A stretch of DNA of 64,000 nt from Larkinella bovis (GTDB lineage: Bacteria > Bacteroidota > Bacteroidia > Cytophagales > Spirosomataceae). The position numbers and the translations under genes are program-made. This document shows, piece after piece, positions 1-7,806 of this stretch. Location of the stretch: the NCBI RefSeq assembly GCF_042655385.1, contig NZ_JBHSMA010000001.1, forward strand, positions 1,364,001-1,428,000, written 5' to 3'. Positions within the stretch are counted from its first letter, which is position 1. Each line of letters starts with the position of its first letter. Under the pieces are notes generated by a model. That model did no database searches. It was not told the DNA's origin and worked only from the letters and a program-made list of their open reading frames with translations.

Positions 1-49
1 CACAGAGGCACGCTGGTTGGAAGGTTTTCGATGTAACAGAAATATTGCG

Positions 50-126
50 TTAAGAGTTTAGAGTGAAGAATTAAGAGTTAAAAACTTCGTTTACTTTACA
101 ACTCTTCACTCTTACTTCTTACTTCC
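50..126. repeat. Heptamer-phased inverted repeat (type C)
   Basis: From base 50 the left arm reads as consecutive 7-mers TTAAGAG, TTTAGAG, TGAAGAA, TTAAGAG, TTAAAAA. The right arm, read as reverse complement from base 122 back, gives GTAAGAA, GTAAGAG, TGAAGAG, TTGTAAA. The arms can pair imperfectly around a loop near bases 85-94. It ends just before the DUF4126 start codon. It shares architecture, but not sequence, with the elements at 53432-53630 and 61986-62114. No function is known to me. Confidence 0.6.
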
Positions 127-128
127 TT

Positions 129-698
129 ATGGAATGGCTGATGAGTCTTTGTCTGGGAATTGCCTTGAGTGCGTGTTGCGGATTCCGGATTTTCGTTCCG
201 ATGCTGGTGGCCTGTCTGGCGCTGAAACTGGGCTGGATATCCGTGGGCCCCGGTTTTGAATGGCTGAGCAGCTGGACGGCGTTCTTTGTGCTGGCAACGG
301 CCACACTCCTCGAAATCGGCGCGTACTACATTCCCTGGCTCGATAATGCCTTCGACACCGTGGCTACCCCCATTGCCTTTGTGGCCGGAACGATCCTGAC
401 CACCTCGTTTGTCGAAATTGACATTCCGATGCTGAAATGGGGTTTGGGCCTTATCGCCGGGGGCGGCACCGCCGGTTTGATTCAGGCCGGGACCAGTCTG
501 TTACGGATTGGTTCGACCGCAACGACCGGAGGTCTGGGCAATCCGGTTGTCGCCAGCGCCGAGAACATTGCCTCTTTCGGGTTATCGTTGCTGGCGGTTT
601 TGCTTCCGGTTCTGGCGGCTTTTCTGATTTTTGTGATTCTTGTCTTTTTTATCCGCCTGATGCTTTCCCGGAAAAACCCACCCCGGCAGCGGGCCTGA
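129..698 (+). CDS. DUF4126 family inner-membrane protein
   Basis: A 189-residue, strongly hydrophobic protein. The N-terminal stretch (GIALSACCGFRIFVPML) and the long hydrophobic segments near residues 60-110 and 150-180 fit the DUF4126 family of small integral membrane proteins of unknown function, and the length is usual for that family. The last segment is followed by a basic tail ending in RKNPPRQRA, which suggests a cytoplasmic C-terminus. The ATG at 129 directly follows the heptamer repeat, and no clear ribosome-binding site is visible. The gene converges on the dipeptidase gene, with 12 bases between stop codons. Family assignment is from recognised sequence; no substrate can be proposed. 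Confidence 0.8.
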   Translation: MEWLMSLCLGIALSACCGFRIFVPMLVACLALKLGWISVGPGFEWLSSWTAFFVLATATLLEIGAYYIPWLDNAFDTVATPIAFVAGTILTTSFVEIDIPMLKWGLGLIAGGGTAGLIQAGTSLLRIGSTATTGGLGNPVVASAENIASFGLSLLAVLLPVLAAFLIFVILVFFIRLMLSRKNPPRQRA

Positions 699-710
699 AA
701 ACCGTCCGGT

Positions 711-1790
711 TTACGGCCAGGCGTTGCGCAAAAACCGCAGCCAGTTTTTGTAAAAAACATTTTCAATATCCGCCGGCGAATAGCCCCGCTTCGCCAGCAA
801 TCCCGTGAGTTTCTGCAAATCGGCAATCGTGTCCAGGTCGGTGGGCGATTGCTCCGTGCCGTAGGTGCCATCCAGATCGCTGCCAATGGCGATATGCTGA
901 CTACTGCCAGTTAGCTGGCAGATGTGATCGTAATGATCGATAATGGTTTCAATGGAAATCCCGAAATCGGCCGGATTGCTCGTCCGCTGCGTAAAACCGG
1001 GTTTCATCATCCAGGCATCGAAACAGCCGCCAATGACCGCGCCCCGTTCGGCCAGCTGCCGAATCTGGTCGTCGGAAAGTTGACGCTGGTGCGGAGCCAG
1101 CGTCCGGCAATTATGATGGCTGGCCCAAACCGGTCCTTTATATAACGAAAGTGCTTCCGAAAACCCCTCGTCCGTCAGGTGCGTCACATCCAGAATAATG
1201 CCCAGCCGGTCCATTTCCCGCACCAGCTCACGCCCCAGCGCGGTCAACGGGCCCGATAAACCGGTGCCGGGCGCATACCGCCCGGTGCTGTAGTGCGCCG
1301 GTCCCAATGCCCGTAAACCGTAAGCGTAGGCTTTTTCCAGGTACGACAGGTCAACCAGCGAATCCGCCCCTTCCAGGCTCAGGATGTAGCCGACCGGTTT
1401 CTGGTCATGGGCGACGGTTGGGTCGAGCCACAATGCCAGGTGTTGCTCCAGACCCGCCCGATCCCGGATCTGAATCATTTCGCCCGCATCCTGCATGGCT
1501 TCGTACCAGGCCCGCTGCGCCTGCGTCATGGCCCAGGCCTGGTGGGGCGAATTCCAGCCCGCTCCGGGCAGGTTACCGTTCGTCTGGTTAAACCGCGCAA
1601 TCTGGGTGGCCACCACCAGCCCAATTTCCCCGCGCCGAAGATCGGGCAGCGAAACCGTTCCTCTTCCGCGATCAATCTTGTCGGTCATTCCCGCTTCCTG
1701 CGCCCGGATTTCGTGGGCAGACAGCCGGTAATCGCGGTTCCATTCGAGGGCGTTCAGGGAAATATCCAGGTGGGCATCAATTAAAAACAT
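711..1790 (-). CDS. Membrane dipeptidase (peptidase family M19)
   Basis: A 359-residue zinc dipeptidase of the renal dipeptidase family, expected to hydrolyse dipeptides, including unusual or D-containing ones. Family landmarks are visible: the metal-binding His-x-Asp at residues 7 and 9 (DAHLD), the bridging Glu at about 140 (SLEGAD), and downstream histidines in VTHLTDEGF and ASHHNC, with a final GSDLDG motif. The full TIM-barrel length is present. There is no signal peptide, so the bacterial enzyme is probably cytosolic. It reads away from the lipocalin-like gene at 1826, which ends 35 bases upstream of this start, so the two may be co-transcribed. Substrate is not predictable from sequence. 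Confidence 0.9.
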   Translation of the reverse strand: MFLIDAHLDISLNALEWNRDYRLSAHEIRAQEAGMTDKIDRGRGTVSLPDLRRGEIGLVVATQIARFNQTNGNLPGAGWNSPHQAWAMTQAQRAWYEAMQDAGEMIQIRDRAGLEQHLALWLDPTVAHDQKPVGYILSLEGADSLVDLSYLEKAYAYGLRALGPAHYSTGRYAPGTGLSGPLTALGRELVREMDRLGIILDVTHLTDEGFSEALSLYKGPVWASHHNCRTLAPHQRQLSDDQIRQLAERGAVIGGCFDAWMMKPGFTQRTSNPADFGISIETIIDHYDHICQLTGSSQHIAIGSDLDGTYGTEQSPTDLDTIADLQKLTGLLAKRGYSPADIENVFYKNWLRFLRNAWP

Positions 1791-1825
1791 AGCAGGCGAC
1801 GTTCAACTCTATCAAACTCCAAGTG

Positions 1826-2542
1826 TTATTTTTCCCGGTTCCAGACTTCACTCACCTTCCCACCGGTCGAACTTTGGCCCCGGTGTAGCCAGTCCTCGCC
1901 TTTCAGCTCCGCGTCGAAGGGCAGCGACCGCCCGACCCGGCTGTTATCGCGGGAAAAGAATTCGATGGTTTCGGTGTATTTTCCATCCTTGAAGGTGTAG
2001 GTACCTCCGCCGGTACCCATGAACTGTTTGGTCTCGGGGTTAATGGCCGCCCACTGAAACCGGGTGCCGGTCAGTAGTTTCAGGGTTTTCCGGGCTGTAC
2101 GCGGGCGTCGGCGGATTTCGCCGGTATCGGCAATGTTTCCCGTAATCCGCCAGAGACCGGCCAGGGGCGTCTGGGCCGCTGGCTGATCAAAACGTTCATA
2201 GGTATCCGTTCCGGAAGGGCTACTCAGCACCAGCCGGTTGTTTTTGAGCGATTCGATGGTAAGCGTTTGGGAATTACCAACCTGCGTACTATCCTCCGTA
2301 TTAAATTCCAGGGTAATTTTCAACTGTTTTCCATTGGTTTGATAGGTTCCGCCCTGCGCGCCGAGGTACTTGTTCGGCTCGTAAAATGCCCCCATCATGT
2401 AGCCTTCCGAAAGAACAAAAACGACCGACGGCCCACTGCTATCGACCAATCGCCAGGCCCCGGCGAGCGAGGGAGCCGCCTGACGCGATGCCGTAGCAAT
2501 CCAGGCCGTTACTAAAAGCAGAAGCAACGATTTTCTTTTCAT
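1826..2542 (-). CDS. Secreted protein with two tandem lipocalin-like domains
   Basis: A 238-residue protein with a Sec signal peptide (MKRKSLLLLLVTAWIATAS). The mature part is an internal duplication. The first half runs from SLAGAWRLVD through GGTYQTNGKQLKITLEF, and the second from PLAGLWRITG through GGGTYTFKDGKYTETIEFF, each about 100 residues. Each half starts with a G-x-W motif and has a GGTY turn followed by a TxEF strand, as in small DUF4488-like or lipocalin-like barrels of Bacteroidota. A periplasmic or outer-membrane-associated location is inferred. It lies upstream of the dipeptidase on the same strand. Ligand and function are unknown. Confidence 0.6.
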   Translation of the reverse strand: MKRKSLLLLLVTAWIATASRQAAPSLAGAWRLVDSSGPSVVFVLSEGYMMGAFYEPNKYLGAQGGTYQTNGKQLKITLEFNTEDSTQVGNSQTLTIESLKNNRLVLSSPSGTDTYERFDQPAAQTPLAGLWRITGNIADTGEIRRRPRTARKTLKLLTGTRFQWAAINPETKQFMGTGGGTYTFKDGKYTETIEFFSRDNSRVGRSLPFDAELKGEDWLHRGQSSTGGKVSEVWNREK

Positions 2543-2873
2543 AGCTGGTTAGGATTTAGTTCGTCTTTCAGAATAAAAGTCCGTTTTGGGAAATATACAC
2601 GAAATAACTACCCAAAATGAAAAACGGCGATTCCCGCCCGCAAATTTCCTGAAAGTCGATCAGGGACGGGAGGAAAAGTATAAAAACAGGCGGTAAGGTG
2701 CTGAGTTTTTGTGCGGTTCCCTGGCCCGAAAACCGGCCTTTCCGGCCACCATTTTGGGGGCATTCCGCTCCTTTTTCGACAAACGGGATTTTTTTTCTCA
2801 CAAATTGCCGCCAAGTCAAAACATTTTTCGCACAGCACAGTTACCCTCGTACAAAACCACAAAACTCCTCGTC
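2543..2873. other. 331-base divergent intergenic region
   Basis: It lies between the starts of a minus-strand gene (2542) and a plus-strand gene (2874). It contains a T-run near 2782-2798 and a sequence TATATTTC, read on the minus strand near 2590, that resembles the Bacteroidota -7 element TAnnTTTG with one mismatch. I see no convincing open reading frame, hairpin or RNA gene in it. It presumably carries both promoters. Confidence 0.4.
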
Positions 2874-3185
2874 ATGATACTTCAGGAAATGGCCGTTTCC
2901 ATCAACCGTGCAGAAAACCGTTTCGAGCTTGAAATGGAAGGAAAACTATCGTTTATCACATATTTTCCGAAAGATGACCAGACGCTGGTCCTGACACGCA
3001 CCAAACTTCATCCGAATCTGGTTCATAACGGCGTTGATTCGTTATTGTTCAGTGGGATGTTGGAATACATCGAGAAGCACCGACTCACGATCATTCCCCT
3101 CTGCACACTTTTGGCGGCTTATCTCAAGCAGCATACCGAATATCTCCATTTACTCAATCCGGAATACCGGATCAAGATGAAATAA
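2874..3185 (+). CDS. Small GNAT-like N-acetyltransferase (NATD1/YjdJ-type)
   Basis: A 103-residue protein. The sequence from ENRFELEMEGKLSFITYF through MLEYIEKHRLTIIPLCTLLAAYL matches the pattern of the mini-GNAT family typified by human NATD1: a beta hairpin ending in a His-Thr/Leu strand (TRTKLHPNLVHNGV), a glycine-poor acetyl-CoA loop, then P-L/F-C near the C-terminus (IIPLC). I chose the ATG at 2874; the ATG at 2889 is also possible and would shorten the protein by five residues. Upstream in-frame sequence is not protein-like. The gene stands alone between two minus-strand genes. The acetyl acceptor is unknown. Confidence 0.65.
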   Translation: MILQEMAVSINRAENRFELEMEGKLSFITYFPKDDQTLVLTRTKLHPNLVHNGVDSLLFSGMLEYIEKHRLTIIPLCTLLAAYLKQHTEYLHLLNPEYRIKMK

Positions 3186-3255
3186 CGGTTTCGGCTACGT
3201 CCTTTTCCTGATCATTTCCGCTAAATTTCCAAACCTGATCTTTTTTTACGACCCA

Positions 3256-4128
3256 CTATTTCGACCCAGCAGAGGCCTTGCGCAGTTGCCGGGTTGTTTT
3301 TCGGGAACCGTCGTGGCTCCAGCCCGGAGGACCAAACAGGTAATGAACGGCGTTGCGCACCGAGCCCGCCCGGATCACATCCCGACCGATGTCCACCCAT
3401 TCGTGGAAGGCAATTCGGATGGGATTGTGGGTGTCAATGTTTTTGGTTAGTCCGTAGGTGGGCCGCTCCTCTTCCACCTGAAACGTCCCGAACAGCCGAT
3501 CCCAGATGATCAGTATGCCGCCGTGGTTTTTGTCCAGGTACTTCAGATCGGAACCGTGGTGAACACGGTGGTGGGAGGGCGTGTTAAAAACCGCTTCGAT
3601 CCCTGCCGGAAACCGGTGAATATATTCGGTATGAATCCAGAACTGATACAGTAAACTGATGGCCTGCATGGTCATGATGGCTACCGGATGAAACCCGAAT
3701 AAGGGCATCCAGATCCAGAAAATAAACGCCCCGCTCAGGTTGCCGGTCCAGGTTTGCCGCAAGGCCGTGCTCAGGTTGTATTTCTGCGAGGAATGATGCA
3801 CCACGTGTGACGCCCAGAAATACCGGCTGCTGTGACTAATCCGGTGAAACCAGTAGTAGCTGAAGTCGTCGGCCAGAAACAACAACAGCCAGGCCCATCC
3901 ATTCGTCAGATCGACCGTAAAAAACCGGTATTCATACCCAAGCGAATAGGCACCAAACACCACGAGTTTGCCCACCAGGCCGATTATCACGTTCCCGATC
4001 CCCATGGACAGGCTACTAATCGTATCCTTCGTTTCGTAATAATCGTGCTGGTGAATGGCATTAATGATGACTTCCGCCAGCAGCAGAATTACAAAAGCCG
4101 GGATTGCGTAATGAATCAGATTATCCAT
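3256..4128 (-). CDS. Sterol desaturase / fatty acid hydroxylase family protein
   Basis: A 290-residue integral membrane di-iron enzyme. Three histidine clusters typical of the fatty acid hydroxylase superfamily are present: HRISH at residues 95-99, HVVHH at 108-112 and HRVHHG at about 187-192. Membrane segments precede and separate them (residues 8-24, 44-66, 78-90 and about 130-170). Such enzymes hydroxylate or desaturate lipids in the inner membrane. In Bacteroidota, members act on sterol-like, carotenoid or ornithine/sphingolipid substrates, and the sequence does not say which. The gene is divergent from the outer-membrane barrel gene at 4348 across about 220 bases that must hold both promoters. 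Confidence 0.85.
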   Translation of the reverse strand: MDNLIHYAIPAFVILLLAEVIINAIHQHDYYETKDTISSLSMGIGNVIIGLVGKLVVFGAYSLGYEYRFFTVDLTNGWAWLLLFLADDFSYYWFHRISHSSRYFWASHVVHHSSQKYNLSTALRQTWTGNLSGAFIFWIWMPLFGFHPVAIMTMQAISLLYQFWIHTEYIHRFPAGIEAVFNTPSHHRVHHGSDLKYLDKNHGGILIIWDRLFGTFQVEEERPTYGLTKNIDTHNPIRIAFHEWVDIGRDVIRAGSVRNAVHYLFGPPGWSHDGSRKTTRQLRKASAGSK

Positions 4129-4347
4129 CGATCTGTCTGAAAGCTATGCTAAAGATACCGGTTTCCGGCAAACGCATCAAGCGACGACCCACCACGACAG
4201 GGCGTAGCTGTCCCCTAAAACAATCCGTAAATATGACCAAAAAACCGTTTAACCCGATTTCCTCCTCGAAATGTAACTTTTAAAAGTTTCAACGTCTCAA
4301 GGGAAACGCTTCAAAACGAAGCAGAAAATCTACAACCAGCTAAGAAA

Positions 4348-4884
4348 ATGAAAAAGTTAATGATGAGTCTGCTGATGTCAGCCCTAACAGTCATCGGCGT
4401 TTATGCCCAGAGCGGAACGGTACTGATATACGGTTCCATTGCCGCCACCTCCCAGAAATCAGCGACCGGCGTAAAAACCAGTAGTTTCACCGTCTCGCCC
4501 GCCGTCGGCTACCAGTTCAACGATCACTGGACCGCCGGTTTGACCCTGTCGTCCCAAAGCTGGAAAAACGGCACGAAATCGTCAACTCTGGGCGTTGGGC
4601 CGTTTATCCGCTATGCGGTGCCTCTTTCCGATATTTTTGCCGTTTATGGACAATTTAACGCCACTGCCCTGTCCGGAAAAACCGGTGATGTGAAAACCAG
4701 TGGGTTCGGGGGCACTTTCTTCCCGGCAATTGGTGTTAATATGAAAAATGGTTTTGCCCTGAACTTCAGCTTCGGCGGGTTGAGTTTCTCCTCCCAAAAA
4801 CCGAAAGGAGCTTCAGCCAGTATTACGAACGTTGATTTCAATTTTGGAAGTGGCGCCGGATTTGGCATTTCCAAAAACTTTTGA
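4348..4884 (+). CDS. Small outer-membrane beta-barrel protein
   Basis: A 178-residue protein with a signal peptide (MKKLMMSLLMSALTVIGVYA, cleavage expected before QSGT). The mature part consists of alternating-polarity strands such as FTVSPAVGYQFNDHWTAGL, GVGPFIRYAVPL and GVNMKNGFALNFSFGGL, ending in an aromatic residue (GFGISKNF), the usual signal for outer-membrane insertion. This matches the small eight-stranded porin-like barrels common in Cytophagales. It is a single-gene unit followed by a strong terminator at 4932. Function is unknown; the barrel call rests on pattern alone. Confidence 0.75.
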   Translation: MKKLMMSLLMSALTVIGVYAQSGTVLIYGSIAATSQKSATGVKTSSFTVSPAVGYQFNDHWTAGLTLSSQSWKNGTKSSTLGVGPFIRYAVPLSDIFAVYGQFNATALSGKTGDVKTSGFGGTFFPAIGVNMKNGFALNFSFGGLSFSSQKPKGASASITNVDFNFGSGAGFGISKNF

Positions 4885-4931
4885 CATAAGGCTTAAGTGA
4901 GAGTAGAGTAGTATTTGTTGTTACTGTTTAG

Positions 4932-4964
4932 AAAGCCGTCTCCTTTTTAGGGGACGGCTTTTTT
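4932..4964 (+). terminator. Rho-independent terminator of the barrel gene
   Basis: The arm AAAGCCGTCTCC (4932-4943) pairs with GGGGACGGCTTT (4950-4961) over 12 bp with one G-T wobble, loop TTTTTA, and is followed by a T-run. Confidence 0.85.
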
Positions 4965-5010
4965 GTTTTCTTTGCGACCTTTGTGGCTTTCCATTTCTTC
5001 AACAAATTTT

Positions 5011-6042
5011 ATGCGAATTGACTTACGAAGCGATACGGTTACCAGGCCGACGCCAGCCATGCTGGAGGCTATGTTCAACGCAGAAGTGGGCGACGATGTA
5101 TTGGGGGACGATCCCACGGTTTTAGCCCTGGAAGAAAAAGCCGCCCGGCTGTTTGGCATGGAAGCGGCCCTTTTCTGCCCCTCGGGCACCATGACCAACC
5201 AACTGGCCATTCGGACGCACACCCGCCCCGGCGACGATGTGATCTGCGACCAGTTATCCCATGTTTACCTGTACGAAGGCGGAGGCATTGCCGTCAACGC
5301 GCTGGCGTCGGTGAGTCTGGCGCAGGGCGAACGGGGGAAACTGACGCCCGAACTCGTCCGCGAACACATTCAGCCCGACGATCTGCACAAACCGATCACG
5401 CGCCTGGTCTGCCTCGAAAATACCGTCAACAAAGGGGGCGGCTGTTACTATACGATTCCGGAAATTGCCGCGATCCGGACCGTCTGCGACGAACACGGGT
5501 TATTGCTGCACCTCGACGGTGCCCGCCTGTTCAACGCCCTGATCGAAACCGGCGACAGCCCGGCGGCCTACGGCCCGTTGTTTGATTCGATCAGTATCTG
5601 TCTGTCGAAGGGCCTGGGGTGCCCGGTCGGGTCGTTGTTGCTGGGAAAAACGGATTTCATCAAACAGGCGCGTCGCTTTCGCAAACTCATGGGCGGGGGC
5701 TGGCGGCAGGCCGGTTATCTGGCGGCTGCGGGAATTTACGCCCTCGATCATCACGTCAACCGGCTAAAACTCGACCACGCCCGCGCCCGCAGAATCGGGC
5801 AACTGCTGCTCGACTTACCCGAAATAGAAGCGGTTTTTCCGGTCGATACCAACATTGTTATTTTTCGACTGAGTCCGAACATCTTAGCGGCTGATTATGT
5901 TGCGTTATTGGCTGAGAAAGGCATTCTGGCTGTTACTTTTGGCAAGCACCTCGTCCGGTTTGTCACCCACCTGGATTTTACGGACGAACAGCTAGAGCAA
6001 TTGGCATTAAAAATTAAAGAAGGGGTTATTACACAGAGTTAA
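5011..6042 (+). CDS. ltaE: Low-specificity threonine aldolase
   Basis: A 343-residue PLP enzyme that cleaves L-threonine or allo-threonine to glycine and acetaldehyde. The start MRIDLRSDTVTRPTPAML is the family hallmark, so I place the start at 5011 rather than at the in-frame ATG 48 bases upstream, which lies against the terminator. The PLP lysine is K200 in ICLSKGLGCPVGS, with the glycine-rich GGGWRQAG loop after it and LDGARLFNA carrying the PLP-binding Asp. The last codons (ATT ACA CAG AGT TAA) lie inside the left arm of the inverted repeat at 6029-6113, so the native C-terminus may have been altered by the element. Confidence 0.93.
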   Translation: MRIDLRSDTVTRPTPAMLEAMFNAEVGDDVLGDDPTVLALEEKAARLFGMEAALFCPSGTMTNQLAIRTHTRPGDDVICDQLSHVYLYEGGGIAVNALASVSLAQGERGKLTPELVREHIQPDDLHKPITRLVCLENTVNKGGGCYYTIPEIAAIRTVCDEHGLLLHLDGARLFNALIETGDSPAAYGPLFDSISICLSKGLGCPVGSLLLGKTDFIKQARRFRKLMGGGWRQAGYLAAAGIYALDHHVNRLKLDHARARRIGQLLLDLPEIEAVFPVDTNIVIFRLSPNILAADYVALLAEKGILAVTFGKHLVRFVTHLDFTDEQLEQLALKIKEGVITQS

Positions 6043-6113
6043 TCAGAGAACACCAGAGTTGATCAGCGTATTTACCTGATACCCCCTGATGTTCTCTGAT
6101 TAACTCTGTGTAA
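6029..6113. repeat. Decamer-phased inverted repeat, copy A1
   Basis: A 24-bp perfect stem: left arm 6029-6052, right arm 6090-6113. The left arm reads as 10-mers TTACACAGAG, TTAATCAGAG, AACACCAGAG, TTGATCAGCG. It contains the threonine aldolase stop codon at 6040-6042. Related copies lie at 15831, 21631, 30000 and 63345. It may act as a terminator for the aldolase gene, but there is no T-run. Confidence 0.85.
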
Positions 6114-6130
6114 CAGTTTCAATACATACC

Positions 6131-7726
6131 ATGCACATTCAAACCAGAACACTACAGAAGTCCGATTACGCCGACCTGAAAGAGGCCATGATTGAGGTCT
6201 ATAGCGGCATTGGCGGGGATTATTGGGAAAAGAATCTCATCGATAAATTGCTGAAAATCTTCCCGGAAGGCCAGTTCTGCGTGGAAATCGACGGCAAAGT
6301 GGTGGCCTGTGCGCTGGCGATCCGGGTTAAATACAGCGATTTTGGCGATAGTCATACCTACGAGGAAATTACCGGCGGTTATACCTTCGATACGCACAAT
6401 CCGAAGGGGAACTGGCTATACGGTATTGAATTGTTCGTTCATCCCGAATACCGGGATCTGCGGCTGGGCCGGCGGCTGTACGACGCCCGGAAAGAACTCT
6501 GCGAGTCGCTGAACCTGAAGGGAATTATGGCGGGCGGCCGGATTCCGAACTATAGCAAATACGCCGGTGAAATGTCGCCCCGCGAATACATCACCAAGGT
6601 GAAGCAGAAGGAAATTTACGACCCGACACTCACCTTCCAGCTTTCGAACGATTTCCACGTCAAGAAAGTATTGCGCGGTTATCTGCCCGGCGACAGCGAA
6701 TCGCTGGAATACGCGACGCTGCTCGAGTGGAACAACATCTATTACGTCGACGAAAAGAAGAAAAAACCGCATACCGACTCCATCATCCGGCTGGGCGTGG
6801 TGCAATGGCAGATGCGGCATTTCCCGAACATGCAGGCCCTGCTGGAGCAGGTTGAATTTTTCGCCGACACCGTCAGTGATTACAAAGCCGATTTTCTGGT
6901 ACTCCCGGAATTTTTCAATACGCCCTTGATGGCGGATTACAACGATTTACCGGAACCGGCGGCTATCCGCAAGCTGGCCGACGTCACGCAGGAAGTTCGG
7001 CAACGGCTGTCTGAACTGGCTATTTCGTACAATGTCAACATCGTGGGCGGCAGTATGCCCCTGATGGACGATGGAAAATTGTATAACGTCGCCTACCTCT
7101 GCCGCCGGGATGGTTCACACGAAGAATATCGAAAAATTCACATTACGCCCAACGAAGTCCGGCACTACGGTATGGTGGGTGGTAATGAAATCCGGGCCTT
7201 CGATACCGACTGCGGCAAAATTGGATTGTTGATCTGTTACGACGTTGAATTCCCGGAACTGGGCCGGATTCTGGCCGAACAGGGCATGCAGATTCTGTTC
7301 GTGCCCTTCCTGACCGACACGCAGAACGGCTACACCCGCGTTCGGCATTGCGCGATGGCGCGGGCCATTGAAAATGAATGTTACGTGGCTATTTCGGGCT
7401 GCGTCGGCAACCTGCCGCGCGTGGCCAACATGGACATTCATTACGCGCAATCGGCGGTTTTCACGCCCTCCGATTTCCAGTTTCCCAACAACGCCATCAA
7501 AGCCGAATCAACCCCCAATACGGAAATGGTGCTGCTGACCGACGTCGATTTGTCGTTGCTGAAAGAACTGCACGAACACGGTTCCGTTCAGATTATGAAA
7601 GACCGCCGGACTGACCTCTACGATGTAACCGTCAAGCGGAACGCCCGCACGAAAGCCGAAAAGAAAAAGGAGCTTTCGAACGAGGAGGAGCAGAAAACCA
7701 TGCCGCCGGTTATTGTGGTACAATAA
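6131..7726 (+). CDS. GNAT acetyltransferase fused to a nitrilase-superfamily amidohydrolase
   Basis: A 531-residue two-domain protein. Residues 1 to about 210 form a GNAT domain, with the acetyl-CoA loop in VHPEYRDLRLGRRLYDAR. Residues from about 220 to 515 form a carbon-nitrogen hydrolase domain with the complete Glu-Lys-Cys triad: E260 in LVLPEFF, K335 in EYRKIHIT and C369 in LLICYDVEFPE. Such fusions are known in Bacteroidota and other phyla, but their substrate is not established. The hydrolase belongs by pattern to the omega-amidase/N-carbamoyl group. The C-terminal 30 residues are Lys/Glu-rich and probably disordered. The gene is monocistronic, between the A1 repeat and a terminator at 7746. 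Confidence 0.9.
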   Translation: MHIQTRTLQKSDYADLKEAMIEVYSGIGGDYWEKNLIDKLLKIFPEGQFCVEIDGKVVACALAIRVKYSDFGDSHTYEEITGGYTFDTHNPKGNWLYGIELFVHPEYRDLRLGRRLYDARKELCESLNLKGIMAGGRIPNYSKYAGEMSPREYITKVKQKEIYDPTLTFQLSNDFHVKKVLRGYLPGDSESLEYATLLEWNNIYYVDEKKKKPHTDSIIRLGVVQWQMRHFPNMQALLEQVEFFADTVSDYKADFLVLPEFFNTPLMADYNDLPEPAAIRKLADVTQEVRQRLSELAISYNVNIVGGSMPLMDDGKLYNVAYLCRRDGSHEEYRKIHITPNEVRHYGMVGGNEIRAFDTDCGKIGLLICYDVEFPELGRILAEQGMQILFVPFLTDTQNGYTRVRHCAMARAIENECYVAISGCVGNLPRVANMDIHYAQSAVFTPSDFQFPNNAIKAESTPNTEMVLLTDVDLSLLKELHEHGSVQIMKDRRTDLYDVTVKRNARTKAEKKKELSNEEEQKTMPPVIVVQ

Positions 7727-7745
7727 GTCTTAACCGTTTGCCAGA

Positions 7746-7777
7746 AAAAACCGTCGCTTTGTGAAGTGACGGTTTTT
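7746..7777. terminator. Bidirectional terminator between convergent genes
   Basis: The arm AAAAACCGTCGC (7746-7757) pairs with GTGACGGTTTTT (7766-7777) over 12 bp with one wobble. The A-run before and T-run after allow function on both strands, serving the GNAT-nitrilase gene and the minus-strand phosphodiesterase gene. Confidence 0.85.
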
Positions 7778-7806
7778 TTATGGAATCCTTTTCAAAGCTA
7801 CCCGCT

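Noticed and set aside
3..53. Possible C-terminal tail of an upstream plus-strand gene (reads QRHAGWKVFDVTEILR, then TAA inside the heptamer repeat).
   Set aside because: Only 16 codons are visible and the other two frames are also open for part of the stretch. The coincidence of the stop with the repeat is suggestive, but not enough to call a gene.
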